Shown: piece by piece, positions 46,822-55,619 of the stretch | Numbering within the stretch: the stretch's first letter is position 1 | How the letters are laid out: every line of letters starts with the position of its first letter | Source: Prochlorococcus marinus CUG1417 | GTDB lineage: Bacteria; Cyanobacteriota; Cyanobacteriia; PCC-6307; Cyanobiaceae | Length of the DNA: 64,000 nucleotides | Reading direction: 5' to 3' | Assembly: GCF_017695975.1 (NCBI RefSeq) | Contig: NZ_JAAORN010000002.1 | Coordinates: 434,001-498,000, forward strand | Translations under genes and position numbers: made by a program | The notes under the pieces: generated by a model | Told to the model about the DNA's origin: nothing | The model's database searches: none | What the model saw: the letters and a program-made list of their open reading frames with translations, nothing else

Positions 46822-47676
46822 TTACTTAAGAGATTTTATTTGTATTGAGGCATTTAATCTTTTACTATCATTTGAAGGAATCATAATGTTTCTAAATCCA
46901 TCAACAAAAGAATTTCGGGGACTAGTCCAAGGTTCGAGACATATCATTCTTCTTGGAGGATCACTCCAAATAACGCCTAAATCAAAAGGATATGGATGAT
47001 TTAAAGTCACCTCTCTTTTAAAAATCTTATCTCGAAAAGAGCTTCTTCCGGAAGTATACATGAGAAGATCAACTCCTAAATTAATTTTGTTTAATTCATC
47101 CAACGTATTACTTATAGTATTTCTTTCTTGATCCTGACAATTAAGTGGATTATCAACAAACTCTAAATTTTTGAAATCTGAAACATTAAAATAAGGATGC
47201 AAACCAAAATTTATAGGCATAGCAAAATCTGTTTTGTTATGGATTGTAATTTCAAATTCTAAAAAGTTAATTTTTAACTTTACTTCTATTTTTAGTTCGA
47301 AATCGAAAGGATAATATTTTTTGGTTTCTTTAGATGCATTTAAGAATAAGTATAAAAATTTTTCATTTTCATTGAGGGAGTATTGCCATTGCAAATCCCT
47401 AGCGAAACCATGTTGTGGTAATTGCAAATAACCATTTCCAAATACTGAACTAGAGGTATTGAGATTCCCACAAATTGGAAACAAAATTGGAATGCCTCCC
47501 CTAATACTTTTTGTCTTGTCCATAAATCTTGTTTGATCGAAATAAAGTATTTCATGACCATCTGAAACCCAATTTGTAATAACGCCTCCTCTTTCAGGAC
47601 AAAATTTGATGTAATTATTTTTATCTAATTGAAAGACAAAAATTCCTTGGTCCTTATTAGATAATTCAAGTTTCAC
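46822..47676 (-). CDS. Aldose 1-epimerase (galactose mutarotase)-like protein
   Basis: Family members interconvert sugar anomers; related proteins act as glucose-6-phosphate epimerases. The 284 residues show CPERGGVITNWVSDGHEI, RGGIPILFPICGNL, the active-site GLHPYFNVSDF and a C-terminal MICLEPWTSPRNSF, all of the mutarotase fold. The start is GTG 47676. It is 9 bases downstream of the hydrolase gene on the same strand and 13 bases before the DUF1537 gene, so these may be one transcript. Confidence 0.85.
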   Translation of the reverse strand: MKLELSNKDQGIFVFQLDKNNYIKFCPERGGVITNWVSDGHEILYFDQTRFMDKTKSIRGGIPILFPICGNLNTSSSVFGNGYLQLPQHGFARDLQWQYSLNENEKFLYLFLNASKETKKYYPFDFELKIEVKLKINFLEFEITIHNKTDFAMPINFGLHPYFNVSDFKNLEFVDNPLNCQDQERNTISNTLDELNKINLGVDLLMYTSGRSSFRDKIFKREVTLNHPYPFDLGVIWSDPPRRMICLEPWTSPRNSFVDGFRNIMIPSNDSKRLNASIQIKSLK

Positions 47677-47685
47677 GATTATTAC

Positions 47686-48585
47686 TTAAAGAGAATCAAC
47701 CCAATCCAAAATATGCTGATTAACTAATTCAGGTATCTCATCATGAGGGCAATGTCCTGCGTCAAGAATAATTTCTTTTGTATTCTTTGGTGTAAATTTT
47801 TTATATAAATTTCTTTTTTTTGGAGTGTTCATCCATGGATCTTTTCCTCCCCAAAGAAGTAATAATGGTGCATTTAACTTTGCAAATAGCTTATCTAACG
47901 GCAATCCCTGAGGACCTGATGGGTTAAATACACTTCTAAAAACATTAAAAGCTCCGAAATCTAATGAAGGCTTCCTTATTGACTCAACTAAAAAATCATC
48001 AACATTTTTTTTATCAACATAAACTTGATTCAAAGTTTTTTTAATATTTTTTGGGTTTCTCATATTTTCAAAAATCAAACGTTGAAGAACAATATTTTTC
48101 AAAAATATACCGGCAACTGTTTCAATTGAAGTTTGCAACATATTCTTTTTGATTGTTTTTTCTTCACTAAAATATCCTGCAGCATTCAGTAAGATCACTC
48201 CAGCATTTAGATCATTTAATTCTGCACCAGCTGCTAATGCTGCATAACCACCTAATGAATTTCCAACAACAATTGTTGGTTTTTTTATTTTCTCTTGCAC
48301 ATAAGCAACAACCTGATCCTTCCATAAAGATCCTGAGTATTCAACATCTTGGGGCTTAGGACTTTTTCCAAAACCGAGAAGATCAATCGCATGAACTTCA
48401 TATTTTTTACTCAAAATGGGGATATTGAATCTCCAATGATCCGTAGAGGCCCCGAAACCATGAATTAATAAAATTGCACATTCTTTTGATATTTGCTCGG
48501 GCTTAGCAGAAACAGTATGTATTGGGTAATTTAAAAAATTCCATTCATAATTAATATCACTATCAATCAAAGCTGATTTTTCCAT
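47686..48585 (-). CDS. Alpha/beta hydrolase
   Basis: The 299-residue protein has the complete triad: S110 in the elbow VGNSLGGYAA, Asp in LWGGKDPWMN, and His in DAGHCPHDEIPE. The oxyanion segment LLIHGFGASTDHWRFN is also present. Related cyanobacterial and plant proteins include pheophytinase- and esterase-like enzymes; the substrate here is unknown. It is 42 bases downstream of the antiporter gene on the same strand. Confidence 0.9.
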   Translation of the reverse strand: MEKSALIDSDINYEWNFLNYPIHTVSAKPEQISKECAILLIHGFGASTDHWRFNIPILSKKYEVHAIDLLGFGKSPKPQDVEYSGSLWKDQVVAYVQEKIKKPTIVVGNSLGGYAALAAGAELNDLNAGVILLNAAGYFSEEKTIKKNMLQTSIETVAGIFLKNIVLQRLIFENMRNPKNIKKTLNQVYVDKKNVDDFLVESIRKPSLDFGAFNVFRSVFNPSGPQGLPLDKLFAKLNAPLLLLWGGKDPWMNTPKKRNLYKKFTPKNTKEIILDAGHCPHDEIPELVNQHILDWVDSL

Positions 48586-48627
48586 TTATTGAAATTTTAT
48601 TTGTATTGATTCTAATAAACTTATTTC

Positions 48628-49995
48628 CTAAAGAAGACCAACAGGATCAGCTGCAACATCATCTGAAATTTTATTACCATCATTTGGAGGCTTATCTTTT
48701 AGAACAATTCTCAAGAGAACAGGTGCAAGAAATGTAGTTCCAATTACCATAAGTAAAATGGCTGCTTCTAGAGAAGGAGTTAACAATTTAGCGCTTGTTC
48801 CTAGCCCAAGGAAAATTAAACCAACCTCTCCTCTAGGCATCATACCCAGACCTACAACTAATCTATTTGTGGGTTTATCACTTGAAAATACCCATCCGGC
48901 AGCAATTTTTCCAATAATTGCAACAACTAATAAAAATCCTGCAACTACAAGAGCTGACCTACTTGTTGGATCAAGTGGATTAATAACTGATAAATCCATA
49001 CCAGCTCCAACCAATACAAAGAAAATAGTTGCGAATAAGGAAACTAAAGGTAAAACCGATTGTTGTATTGCATGATTATTTTTAGAACTACTAAGAATCA
49101 ATCCAGCTGCAAAAGCACCTAAGGCTGCTTCTAATCCAATAGCTGTTGCGACAAAACAACATAATACAAGTATGACAAAAGATGCCACGACTACAGCTCC
49201 AGGTGCTTTCAATCTATCTAATAACCAATCAAATCCTGGTGCTGCTGTTCGACTTAATGCGATAGCAGCAATAACAAATACTACTGCTGCCGCAACTAAT
49301 TTAATAATTGGAGCAATTTCTAAAGAACCTCCTGCAGCAAGAGCCACAACAACTGCCAGAATAACAATTCCCAAAATATCGTCTAGCACTGCTGCGCCAA
49401 TAACAATCTGTCCTTCTCTAGTTTTCAAATATCCTAATTCACCGAAAACACTTGCAGTAATTCCTATACTTGTGGCAGTCATCGATGCTCCAGCAAAAAC
49501 TGCTGGAATTAGATCGACCTGAAAAATAAACATTAATCCGAGAGTTCCAAAGGCAAACGGTAAAATTACCCCAGCCATAGCAACAGTAAAAGCCTGCGCA
49601 CCGACAGCTACCAATTCCTCTAACTCACTTTCTAATCCTGTTAAAAATAAAAGTGCATATAACCCAAGTGTTGCTACTGCTTGGAGGGATGGGAAACTTT
49701 CGAAATAAACCTCAGATACTGAATCCGGCGGAATTGAAGCTAATGAACTAATAACATTTACGAGTCCCTCATTTAGTTCAGTTCCAGCTGAGGGCGGTAT
49801 CAATAAATGGAGTCCTGATGCTCCTATTACAACCCCTGCAAGAAGCTCACCTACAATAGTTGGCAAACTTAGTCTTACTAATACTTCTGCTAATGCTCTT
49901 GCTGCTAAAAAGATCAATAGAAACCTAATTACTCCTATTAACGTTTCAGCAACTTCTAAATCATGTGCACTTAATTCAGCAAGTAAAGGGTACAT
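48628..49995 (-). CDS. Cation:proton antiporter, CPA2 type
   Basis: This is a membrane transporter that exchanges Na+ or K+ for protons. The 455 residues contain about 11-13 hydrophobic segments, an inverted-repeat-like order, and the acidic DD pair D205-D206 in AAVLDDILGIV that marks the ion-binding site of electrogenic antiporters. PRGEVGLIFLGLG is a second conserved segment. It is close to NapA-type Na+/H+ antiporters. A perfect hairpin lies 13 bases upstream of its ATG. Confidence 0.88.
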   Translation of the reverse strand: MYPLLAELSAHDLEVAETLIGVIRFLLIFLAARALAEVLVRLSLPTIVGELLAGVVIGASGLHLLIPPSAGTELNEGLVNVISSLASIPPDSVSEVYFESFPSLQAVATLGLYALLFLTGLESELEELVAVGAQAFTVAMAGVILPFAFGTLGLMFIFQVDLIPAVFAGASMTATSIGITASVFGELGYLKTREGQIVIGAAVLDDILGIVILAVVVALAAGGSLEIAPIIKLVAAAVVFVIAAIALSRTAAPGFDWLLDRLKAPGAVVVASFVILVLCCFVATAIGLEAALGAFAAGLILSSSKNNHAIQQSVLPLVSLFATIFFVLVGAGMDLSVINPLDPTSRSALVVAGFLLVVAIIGKIAAGWVFSSDKPTNRLVVGLGMMPRGEVGLIFLGLGTSAKLLTPSLEAAILLMVIGTTFLAPVLLRIVLKDKPPNDGNKISDDVAADPVGLL

Positions 49996-50007
49996 TTAAG
50001 TGTAAAA

Positions 50008-50038
50008 AATAAACTATCTAATTGGAAGATAGTTTATT
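50008..50038 (-). promoter_or_regulatory. Perfect 12-bp hairpin with U-tract before the antiporter gene
   Basis: Arms AATAAACTATCT and AGATAGTTTATT flank the loop AATTGGA. Read on the minus strand, the stem runs straight into TTTTTT and then ACACTTAA before ATG 49995. The shape is that of an intrinsic terminator placed in a 5' leader, or a palindromic operator shared with the divergent glgP. Only two of twelve pairs are G-C, so the RNA hairpin would be weak. Confidence 0.55.
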
Positions 50039-50127
50039 GAGGGCCCACTTTAAGAAATATGTAAGAAAAAAGCAAAAATACTCAACAAGTGTGGATCTGA
50101 AGTTACAACAAAGAAATTTTCTTAAAA

Positions 50128-52692
50128 ATGGCTATTGTCTGTTATATGGCCAATCCAATGAATTCCAACGAACCCTTCGATCTACGTTTGCCCACACCCG
50201 GCTGCTACTTAGATCCTGAGAAAGCTGGCATGGATTCTGATGCTGTTTTCCAAGGAATGACAGCTCATCTTTTCTATACTCTTGGAAAGTTAGCTACTTC
50301 TGCAAGTCCTCACGACTTGTATATGGCTTTAAGTTACGCGGTTAAAGATAGGCTAATGACAAGATATTTAGCCAGCCAGGAAGTTATAAGAAAAAAACCA
50401 CAAAAAACAGTAGCCTACTTATCAGCAGAATTCTTAATAGGCCCTCAATTAAGTAATAATCTTCTCAATCTTGGAATAACTCAAGAGGCAGAAGATGCTT
50501 TGAAGAGATTTGGAATTGATTCATTGTCAACAATTCTTGAAGTTGAAGAAGAGCCTGGATTAGGTAATGGTGGACTTGGCAGACTTGCAGCTTGTTATAT
50601 GGAATCATTAGCATCTTTACAAGTTCCAGCAGTTGGTTATGGTATTCGATATGAATTTGGCATATTTAATCAGTTAATTAGGGATGGTTGGCAAGTTGAA
50701 GTAACTGACAAATGGTTAAAAGGTGGATGGCCATGGGAACTTCCACAACCAGATGAATCATGTTTCGTTGGGTTTGGAGGCAGAACTGAAAGTTATAGAG
50801 ATGATAAAGGGAACTACAGATCAAGATGGATACCTTCAGAACATGCTATTGGAGTTCCTCATGATGTTCCAGTTTTAGGTTACCGAGTAAATACATGTGA
50901 CAGATTAAGATTATGGAGAGCTGATGCAACCGAAAGTTTTGACTTTTATGCATTCAATATCGGTGATTATTATGGTGCAGTAGAAGAAAAAGTTGCATCT
51001 GAAACTCTCTCAAAAGTTTTATATCCGAATGATGGTACTGACGAAGGTAGAAGATTAAGACTCAAACAACAACACTTTTTTGTAAGTTGTTCTCTTCAGG
51101 ATATGTTGAGAAGCCTCGAAAAAAGATCAATACCAATAACAGAATTCGCTAAGCATTGGACAGTCCAATTAAATGATACCCATCCTGCCATTGCAGTAGC
51201 AGAATTAATGAGACTTCTTATTGACCAATATCAAATAGGTTGGGATAAGGCTTGGAACATAACAACCTCCTCAGTAGCTTATACCAATCACACATTACTA
51301 CCAGAAGCTTTAGAGAAATGGGATTTAGGCTTATTTAATGATCTTCTTCCTCGTCATCTAGAAATTATTTATGAAATTAATTGGAGATTCCTACAGCAAC
51401 TAAGACTACGTTACCCTGGTGATGACAAAATCCTTCAAAAACTCTCAATAATAGATGAAGAAGGCTCCAAATCAGTTCGTATGGCCCACTTAGCTACAAT
51501 TGGAGCACATCATATAAATGGTGTAGCAGCTCTTCACTCAGATCTAATAAAAAGACAACTTCTTCCTGAATTTGCAGAACTATGGCCTGAAAAATTTACA
51601 AATGTCACTAATGGGGTTACTCCAAGAAGATGGGTTGCCCTATCTAATCCATCATTATCTAACCTTCTAGAAAAAGAAGTTGGTCCTAATTGGATAACAA
51701 ATATGGAACTTCTTAAAAAATTAGAAGAAAAAAAAGATGACAACAATTTTTTACAAAAATTTGAAGAAACTAAATTAAATGGAAAAAGAAAATTAGCTAG
51801 TTTTATTCATTCAAAAACTGGAATACTTGTAGATCCATCAAGTTTATTTGATGTTCAAGTAAAGAGAATTCATCAATATAAAAGGCAACATTTAAATGCC
51901 CTACAAATTATTGCTCAATATTTAAGAATAAAAAATAATTTAAATACGCATGAAGTTCCAAGAACAATAATATTCGGAGGTAAAGCTGCACCAGGTTATT
52001 TTATGGCAAAGCTAATGATTCGATTCATCAATGGTATTGCTGATGTAGTTAATTCTGATCCAGACATGGATGGTTTATTAAGGGTTGTTTTTTTACCGGA
52101 CTATAATGTCAAACTTGGTGAAATAGTTTATCCGGCAACTGATCTTTCAGAACAAATTTCAACTGCTGGTAAAGAAGCTTCTGGAACTGGAAATATGAAG
52201 TTTGCCATGAATGGTGCTTTAACTATTGGAACCTTAGATGGAGCCAATGTGGAATTAAGAGATCTTGTAAAAAAAGAGAATTTCTTTCTTTTTGGTAAAA
52301 CTGAAAGCGAAATTATGGATTTAAAAAATAATAATTACTCACCCAAAACTTTTATTGATCAATGCCCAGAGCTTAAAGAAGTGATACGCCTAATTGAAAT
52401 TGGGCACTTTAGCAATGGGGATAAAGAATTATTTAAACCTTTATTAAATAGCTTGACAGGCCATGACCCATTTTTTGTTATGGCTGACTTTAAAGACTAC
52501 TTAAATAAACAGGATGTCGTCAGTGAATGCTGGAATAATAAAAAATCTTGGAATAAAATGGCATTATTAAATACTGCTAGATCAGGATATTTTTCTTCAG
52601 ATAGATCTATTAGAGAGTACTGTAAATCTATTTGGAAAGTCTCTCCAATGCCAGTAGAAATTACTTGCGATGTCGAAGAGTTAACTAATTAA
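50128..52692 (+). CDS. glgP: Glycogen/alpha-glucan phosphorylase
   Basis: GlgP releases glucose-1-phosphate from glycogen, feeding the night-time carbon supply. The 854 residues include the C-terminal PLP-binding region STAGKEASGTGNMKFAMNG, NDTHPAIAVAELMR, VTNGVTPRRW and DVQVKRIHQYKRQ. I list ATG 50128; an in-frame ATG at 50146 (MANPMNS) is equally possible because neither has a strong ribosome-binding site. The last 8 bases overlap the convergent small gene. Confidence 0.96.
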   Translation: MAIVCYMANPMNSNEPFDLRLPTPGCYLDPEKAGMDSDAVFQGMTAHLFYTLGKLATSASPHDLYMALSYAVKDRLMTRYLASQEVIRKKPQKTVAYLSAEFLIGPQLSNNLLNLGITQEAEDALKRFGIDSLSTILEVEEEPGLGNGGLGRLAACYMESLASLQVPAVGYGIRYEFGIFNQLIRDGWQVEVTDKWLKGGWPWELPQPDESCFVGFGGRTESYRDDKGNYRSRWIPSEHAIGVPHDVPVLGYRVNTCDRLRLWRADATESFDFYAFNIGDYYGAVEEKVASETLSKVLYPNDGTDEGRRLRLKQQHFFVSCSLQDMLRSLEKRSIPITEFAKHWTVQLNDTHPAIAVAELMRLLIDQYQIGWDKAWNITTSSVAYTNHTLLPEALEKWDLGLFNDLLPRHLEIIYEINWRFLQQLRLRYPGDDKILQKLSIIDEEGSKSVRMAHLATIGAHHINGVAALHSDLIKRQLLPEFAELWPEKFTNVTNGVTPRRWVALSNPSLSNLLEKEVGPNWITNMELLKKLEEKKDDNNFLQKFEETKLNGKRKLASFIHSKTGILVDPSSLFDVQVKRIHQYKRQHLNALQIIAQYLRIKNNLNTHEVPRTIIFGGKAAPGYFMAKLMIRFINGIADVVNSDPDMDGLLRVVFLPDYNVKLGEIVYPATDLSEQISTAGKEASGTGNMKFAMNGALTIGTLDGANVELRDLVKKENFFLFGKTESEIMDLKNNNYSPKTFIDQCPELKEVIRLIEIGHFSNGDKELFKPLLNSLTGHDPFFVMADFKDYLNKQDVVSECWNNKKSWNKMALLNTARSGYFSSDRSIREYCKSIWKVSPMPVEITCDVEELTN

Positions 52693-53140
52693 TATTTTCC
52701 TTATCTGGTGAATCTGGGGTTTGATGAAATAATCTATTCAAAATTAATCGATCTATATTTAATGGGTCTGGCGCTAATTCATTTGCAATTTCTTTAAATT
52801 TTGATTCAATACTATTTGCAATTTTTGTATCAAATATTTTTTCAATTAAAGCTTCAATTGAATATAAGTAGGCATTAACACTTTCAAGTTCATCTAAAGC
52901 TTCAGTAATTTCTTTATCAGAAATATGTGTTTCTTCAAAAATATTATCTTCATTTGATTCTCTTTCAGATAATTGCCTCTGCAACTCATCAGTGACCTTA
53001 GTACAAAGAGTTCTGAACGATTGAATAGATGCCCAATTCAATTCTTGTTGCTGCTTAAAAGTAGGATATTCCCTAATCAGACGATCGTGCTGTTTGTAAA
53101 ATCTCTGACAATCAGAGCATTGACATGGTTCTTCAGCCAA
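52685..53140 (-). CDS. Conserved hypothetical protein with CxCxxC N-terminus
   Basis: This 151-residue protein begins MAEEPCQCSDCQRFYKQHDRL; C6, C8 and C11 could bind a metal. The rest is helical and acidic (EITEALDELESVNAYLYSIEALIEKI) and may form a coiled coil. I do not recognise a function. The start is TTG 53140, the only sensible start for this frame. The 3' end overlaps glgP by 8 bases. It lies 31 bases after the small gene at 53172-53504. Confidence 0.6.
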   Translation of the reverse strand: MAEEPCQCSDCQRFYKQHDRLIREYPTFKQQQELNWASIQSFRTLCTKVTDELQRQLSERESNEDNIFEETHISDKEITEALDELESVNAYLYSIEALIEKIFDTKIANSIESKFKEIANELAPDPLNIDRLILNRLFHQTPDSPDKENIN

Positions 53141-53171
53141 AAGAAAATATAATTCTTTTTATATCATCTCA

Positions 53172-53504
53172 TTAATTGGGCAAAATTGAAGGACCATCCA
53201 ATAATTCGTCATTTTCATCAAGTGAATCTGGACTATCTGGCAAAGGTATCTCAATACTAGTAACCAAATTAATGACATCTCTTAGTCTCATAGAATCAGC
53301 AAACCATCCCATTGCTTGCTCCGCATCGCCTCTTTTTTCAGCATCATTTGCTTGATCTTCGTGAGCTTCCGCCAATAAAGCAAGCCAGCATAGACATCTT
53401 GCTTGAACTATTGAGAGATCTAAATCATTAGGTTGGGATTTAGAAATGCGTTCATGCTCTTGTTGAATTAAGAGCTTTAAACGCATATCATGCAACTTAG
53501 CCAT
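53172..53504 (-). CDS. Small conserved cyanobacterial hypothetical protein
   Basis: This 110-residue protein begins MAKLHDMRLKLLIQQEHERI. It has an apparently helical core with ARCLCWLALLAEAHEDQANDAEKRGDAEQAMGW in pieces, resembling a tetratricopeptide-like helix pair, and an acidic tail ending DELLDGPSILPN. No catalytic motif is seen. It is probably cotranscribed with the next gene downstream. The start ATG 53504 lies 78 bases from the tRNA end. Confidence 0.6.
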   Translation of the reverse strand: MAKLHDMRLKLLIQQEHERISKSQPNDLDLSIVQARCLCWLALLAEAHEDQANDAEKRGDAEQAMGWFADSMRLRDVINLVTSIEIPLPDSPDSLDENDELLDGPSILPN

Positions 53505-53582
53505 AAAAGATTTATTACTAATTATACGCTAGCTAGAGAGTAGCAAGTTTGCACACATACTACATATAGTTTTTTATTTTTA

Positions 53583-53656
<74 letters not shown>

Positions 53657-53681
53657 AATAGATGATTTTTGGAGTATTAAG

Positions 53682-53687
53682 TATTAT
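53682..53687 (+). promoter_or_regulatory. Candidate -10 box of rnpB
   Basis: TATTAT lies 9-10 bases before the inferred 5' end of the RNase P RNA, the expected -10 distance. No clear -35 is seen; the matching position falls at the 5' end of the divergent tRNA-Arg. Confidence 0.45.
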
Positions 53688-53696
53688 GCTAAATGA

Positions 53697-54070
53697 AAGC
53701 AGGAGAGGCAATCGCGATAAAGTTTTATTTTGTTTCCAAAATAAAACTTTATTGAGGAAAGTCCGGGCTCCCACATGGTCAAGCTTGCTGGGTAATGCCC
53801 AGTGCGGGTAACCGTGAGGATAGTGCCACAGAAACATACCGCCTAATACTTTATGTATGGCAAGGGTGCAAGGGTGCGGTAAGAGCGCACCAGCAACATT
53901 GAGAAGTGTTGGCTAGGTAAACCCCGGCTGGGAGCAAGGCTTAGTAGATTTATGACCATTAAACAATCTACTTTTAAGCGCCGCTTGAGACTGTGAAGTA
54001 ATTCCAGTCCTAGATAGATGATTGCCCATCTTAATTAAGATGAACAGAACCCGGCTTATGACCTGCTTTT
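53697..54070 (+). ncRNA. rnpB: RNase P RNA (type A)
   Basis: This is the catalytic RNA that removes 5' leaders from tRNA precursors. The universally conserved segments are present in order: GAGGAAAGTCCGGGCTCC, then ACAGAAACATACCGCC, AGGGTGCAAGGGTGCGGTAAG, and AACCCGGCTTA near the 3' end. The ends are set by pairing AGCAGG at the 5' side with CCTGCT at the 3' side (helix P1), giving about 374 nt. Exact ends may shift by a few bases. rnc begins 25 bases downstream. Confidence 0.95.
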
Positions 54071-54095
54071 TAATTGTTGTGATTATTCAAATCAG

Positions 54096-54845
54096 ATGAC
54101 AAATATAATTAAGGCAAACAGAATAAATCAAATAATTACTTTTTTAAAGTCTTTAGATATCAAATCAAAAAGATTTGCTGAAATACTTAGCAAACAAAAT
54201 ATTTCAGTTATTCAAAATTTTAATCAAGCATTAATCCATTCCTCAGAAGACAAAATAATAAATTACGAAAAACTAGAATTTTTTGGAGATGCAGTTCTGA
54301 GATTAGCTGCTTCTAATTTTATTGAAAAAAAATATCCTCAAATGAGTGTAGGAGAAAGATCAGAGTTAAGAGCACAAATTGTAAGTGATGAATGGTTAAC
54401 TCAATTAGGGAAAAAAATTGACATTGAGAAATTAATAATTAAAGGACCTAAAGCTATTGGTGATGAAAATTCAAAAAATACAATTATTTGTGAATCTACA
54501 GAAGCTTTAATCGGTGCCATTTACAAGTGCTTTAATTCAATTCAAGAAGTAAATCTTTGGTTAGATCATATTTGGGAGAAAGATTCCGAAATATTTTTAA
54601 ACGCTCCATATAAATTCAAATCTAAGACAGTATTGCAAGAGTGGTGCCAAAGTAAAGGTTTTGATTTGCCAATCTATAAAATAATTGAAGTGTCAAAGAA
54701 ACATGGAGACCCTAAAAGATTTTCTTGCGATATATTTATTGAAGGAATAAAAGAATCATCTGCATTCGGCAAATCCCATAAACAAGCAGAAACAAATGCA
54801 GCTAGAGTATTGATAGAAAAATTTATAACTATTGGCAAAATATAA
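54096..54845 (+). CDS. rnc: Ribonuclease III
   Basis: RNase III cuts double-stranded RNA, including rRNA precursors. The 249-residue protein has the catalytic signature LEFFGDAVL (60-68, D65), the second-metal region ESTEALIGAIY, and a C-terminal double-stranded-RNA-binding domain from about residue 170 (TVLQEWCQSKG, then GKSHKQAETNAA). It starts 25 bases after rnpB with no obvious terminator between. It stops 2 bases before convergent ndhS. Confidence 0.96.
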   Translation: MTNIIKANRINQIITFLKSLDIKSKRFAEILSKQNISVIQNFNQALIHSSEDKIINYEKLEFFGDAVLRLAASNFIEKKYPQMSVGERSELRAQIVSDEWLTQLGKKIDIEKLIIKGPKAIGDENSKNTIICESTEALIGAIYKCFNSIQEVNLWLDHIWEKDSEIFLNAPYKFKSKTVLQEWCQSKGFDLPIYKIIEVSKKHGDPKRFSCDIFIEGIKESSAFGKSHKQAETNAARVLIEKFITIGKI

Positions 54846-54847
54846 TT

Positions 54848-55033
54848 TTAAACTATTTCTAAATTAGTAAGCTGAAACGTTATAAGTTTATCCCAATTAC
54901 CCCCTTCAAACAAAACGGCTGCTCTTTTTTTTGTAACTCTCTGTACAAACCCTTTGTATCCTCTGTATATAGAGTTATTATCTTTTACAACAACAAAGGA
55001 ACCAGGGAGTATGGGTTTAGTAGATGATTCCAT
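54848..55033 (-). CDS. ndhS: NAD(P)H-quinone oxidoreductase subunit S
   Basis: NdhS has an SH3-like fold and forms part of the ferredoxin-docking site of cyanobacterial NDH-1. The 61 residues include the family hallmark AVLFEGGNWDKLITFQLTNLE after YRGYKGFVQRVTKK. The start ATG 55033 is 25 bases from divergent rimM. With ndhN at 7828 it is the second NDH-1 gene here, not in an operon with it. Confidence 0.85.
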   Translation of the reverse strand: MESSTKPILPGSFVVVKDNNSIYRGYKGFVQRVTKKRAAVLFEGGNWDKLITFQLTNLEIV

Positions 55034-55058
55034 AAAACATTTCTTCTAAATACAATAT

Positions 55059-55598
55059 ATGATAAATAAAGATGAATGGTTGATCGTTGGTTTGATAACA
55101 TCATGCCATGGAATTAATGGACAGGTAAAGGTTAAATCTTTAAGTGACTTTGAAGAAAGATTTTTAAAACCAGGAACGAGATGGTTGCAGAAAGAAAATG
55201 AACCCCCTTCAAAAATAGAACTTACATCTGGTTTCAGACAGCCTGGGAAAGAAACCTTTATAGTTAAACTTCAAGGAGTAAATACTCGAAATCAGGCAGA
55301 ACAACTTAAACAATTTAAAATTCTTGTAAAAACCGATAAACTTCCTAGATTAAAAAAGGGAGAATTCCACTTGTTGGAACTTATAAATCTGGAGGTCAAG
55401 ACTTTAGAAAATAATGAATTAAAAATAATTGGTAAAGTTATTAATTTGGAAAATGAAAAAAATAATTTACTTGTTATTGAACTATTTAAGAATCAAAAAA
55501 AAGTTCTTATACCATTTGTTAAAGAAATAGTCCCTTTAGTAGATATAAAAAATAATTTTTTAACCATTAATCCTCCCAAGGGGCTTTTAGATCTATAA
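55059..55598 (+). CDS. rimM: Ribosome maturation factor RimM
   Basis: RimM binds S19 and helps mature the 30S head. The 179-residue protein has the N-terminal RimM domain ([22 protein letters not shown]) and a C-terminal PRC-barrel-like part with [17 protein letters not shown]. Length is typical. It converges on glmS with 21 bases between. Confidence 0.94.
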   Translation: MINKDEWLIVGLITSCHGINGQVKVKSLSDFEERFLKPGTRWLQKENEPPSKIELTSGFRQPGKETFIVKLQGVNTRNQAEQLKQFKILVKTDKLPRLKKGEFHLLELINLEVKTLENNELKIIGKVINLENEKNNLLVIELFKNQKKVLIPFVKEIVPLVDIKNNFLTINPPKGLLDL

Positions 55599-55619
55599 AA
55601 AACATTTATAAAAGACTAA

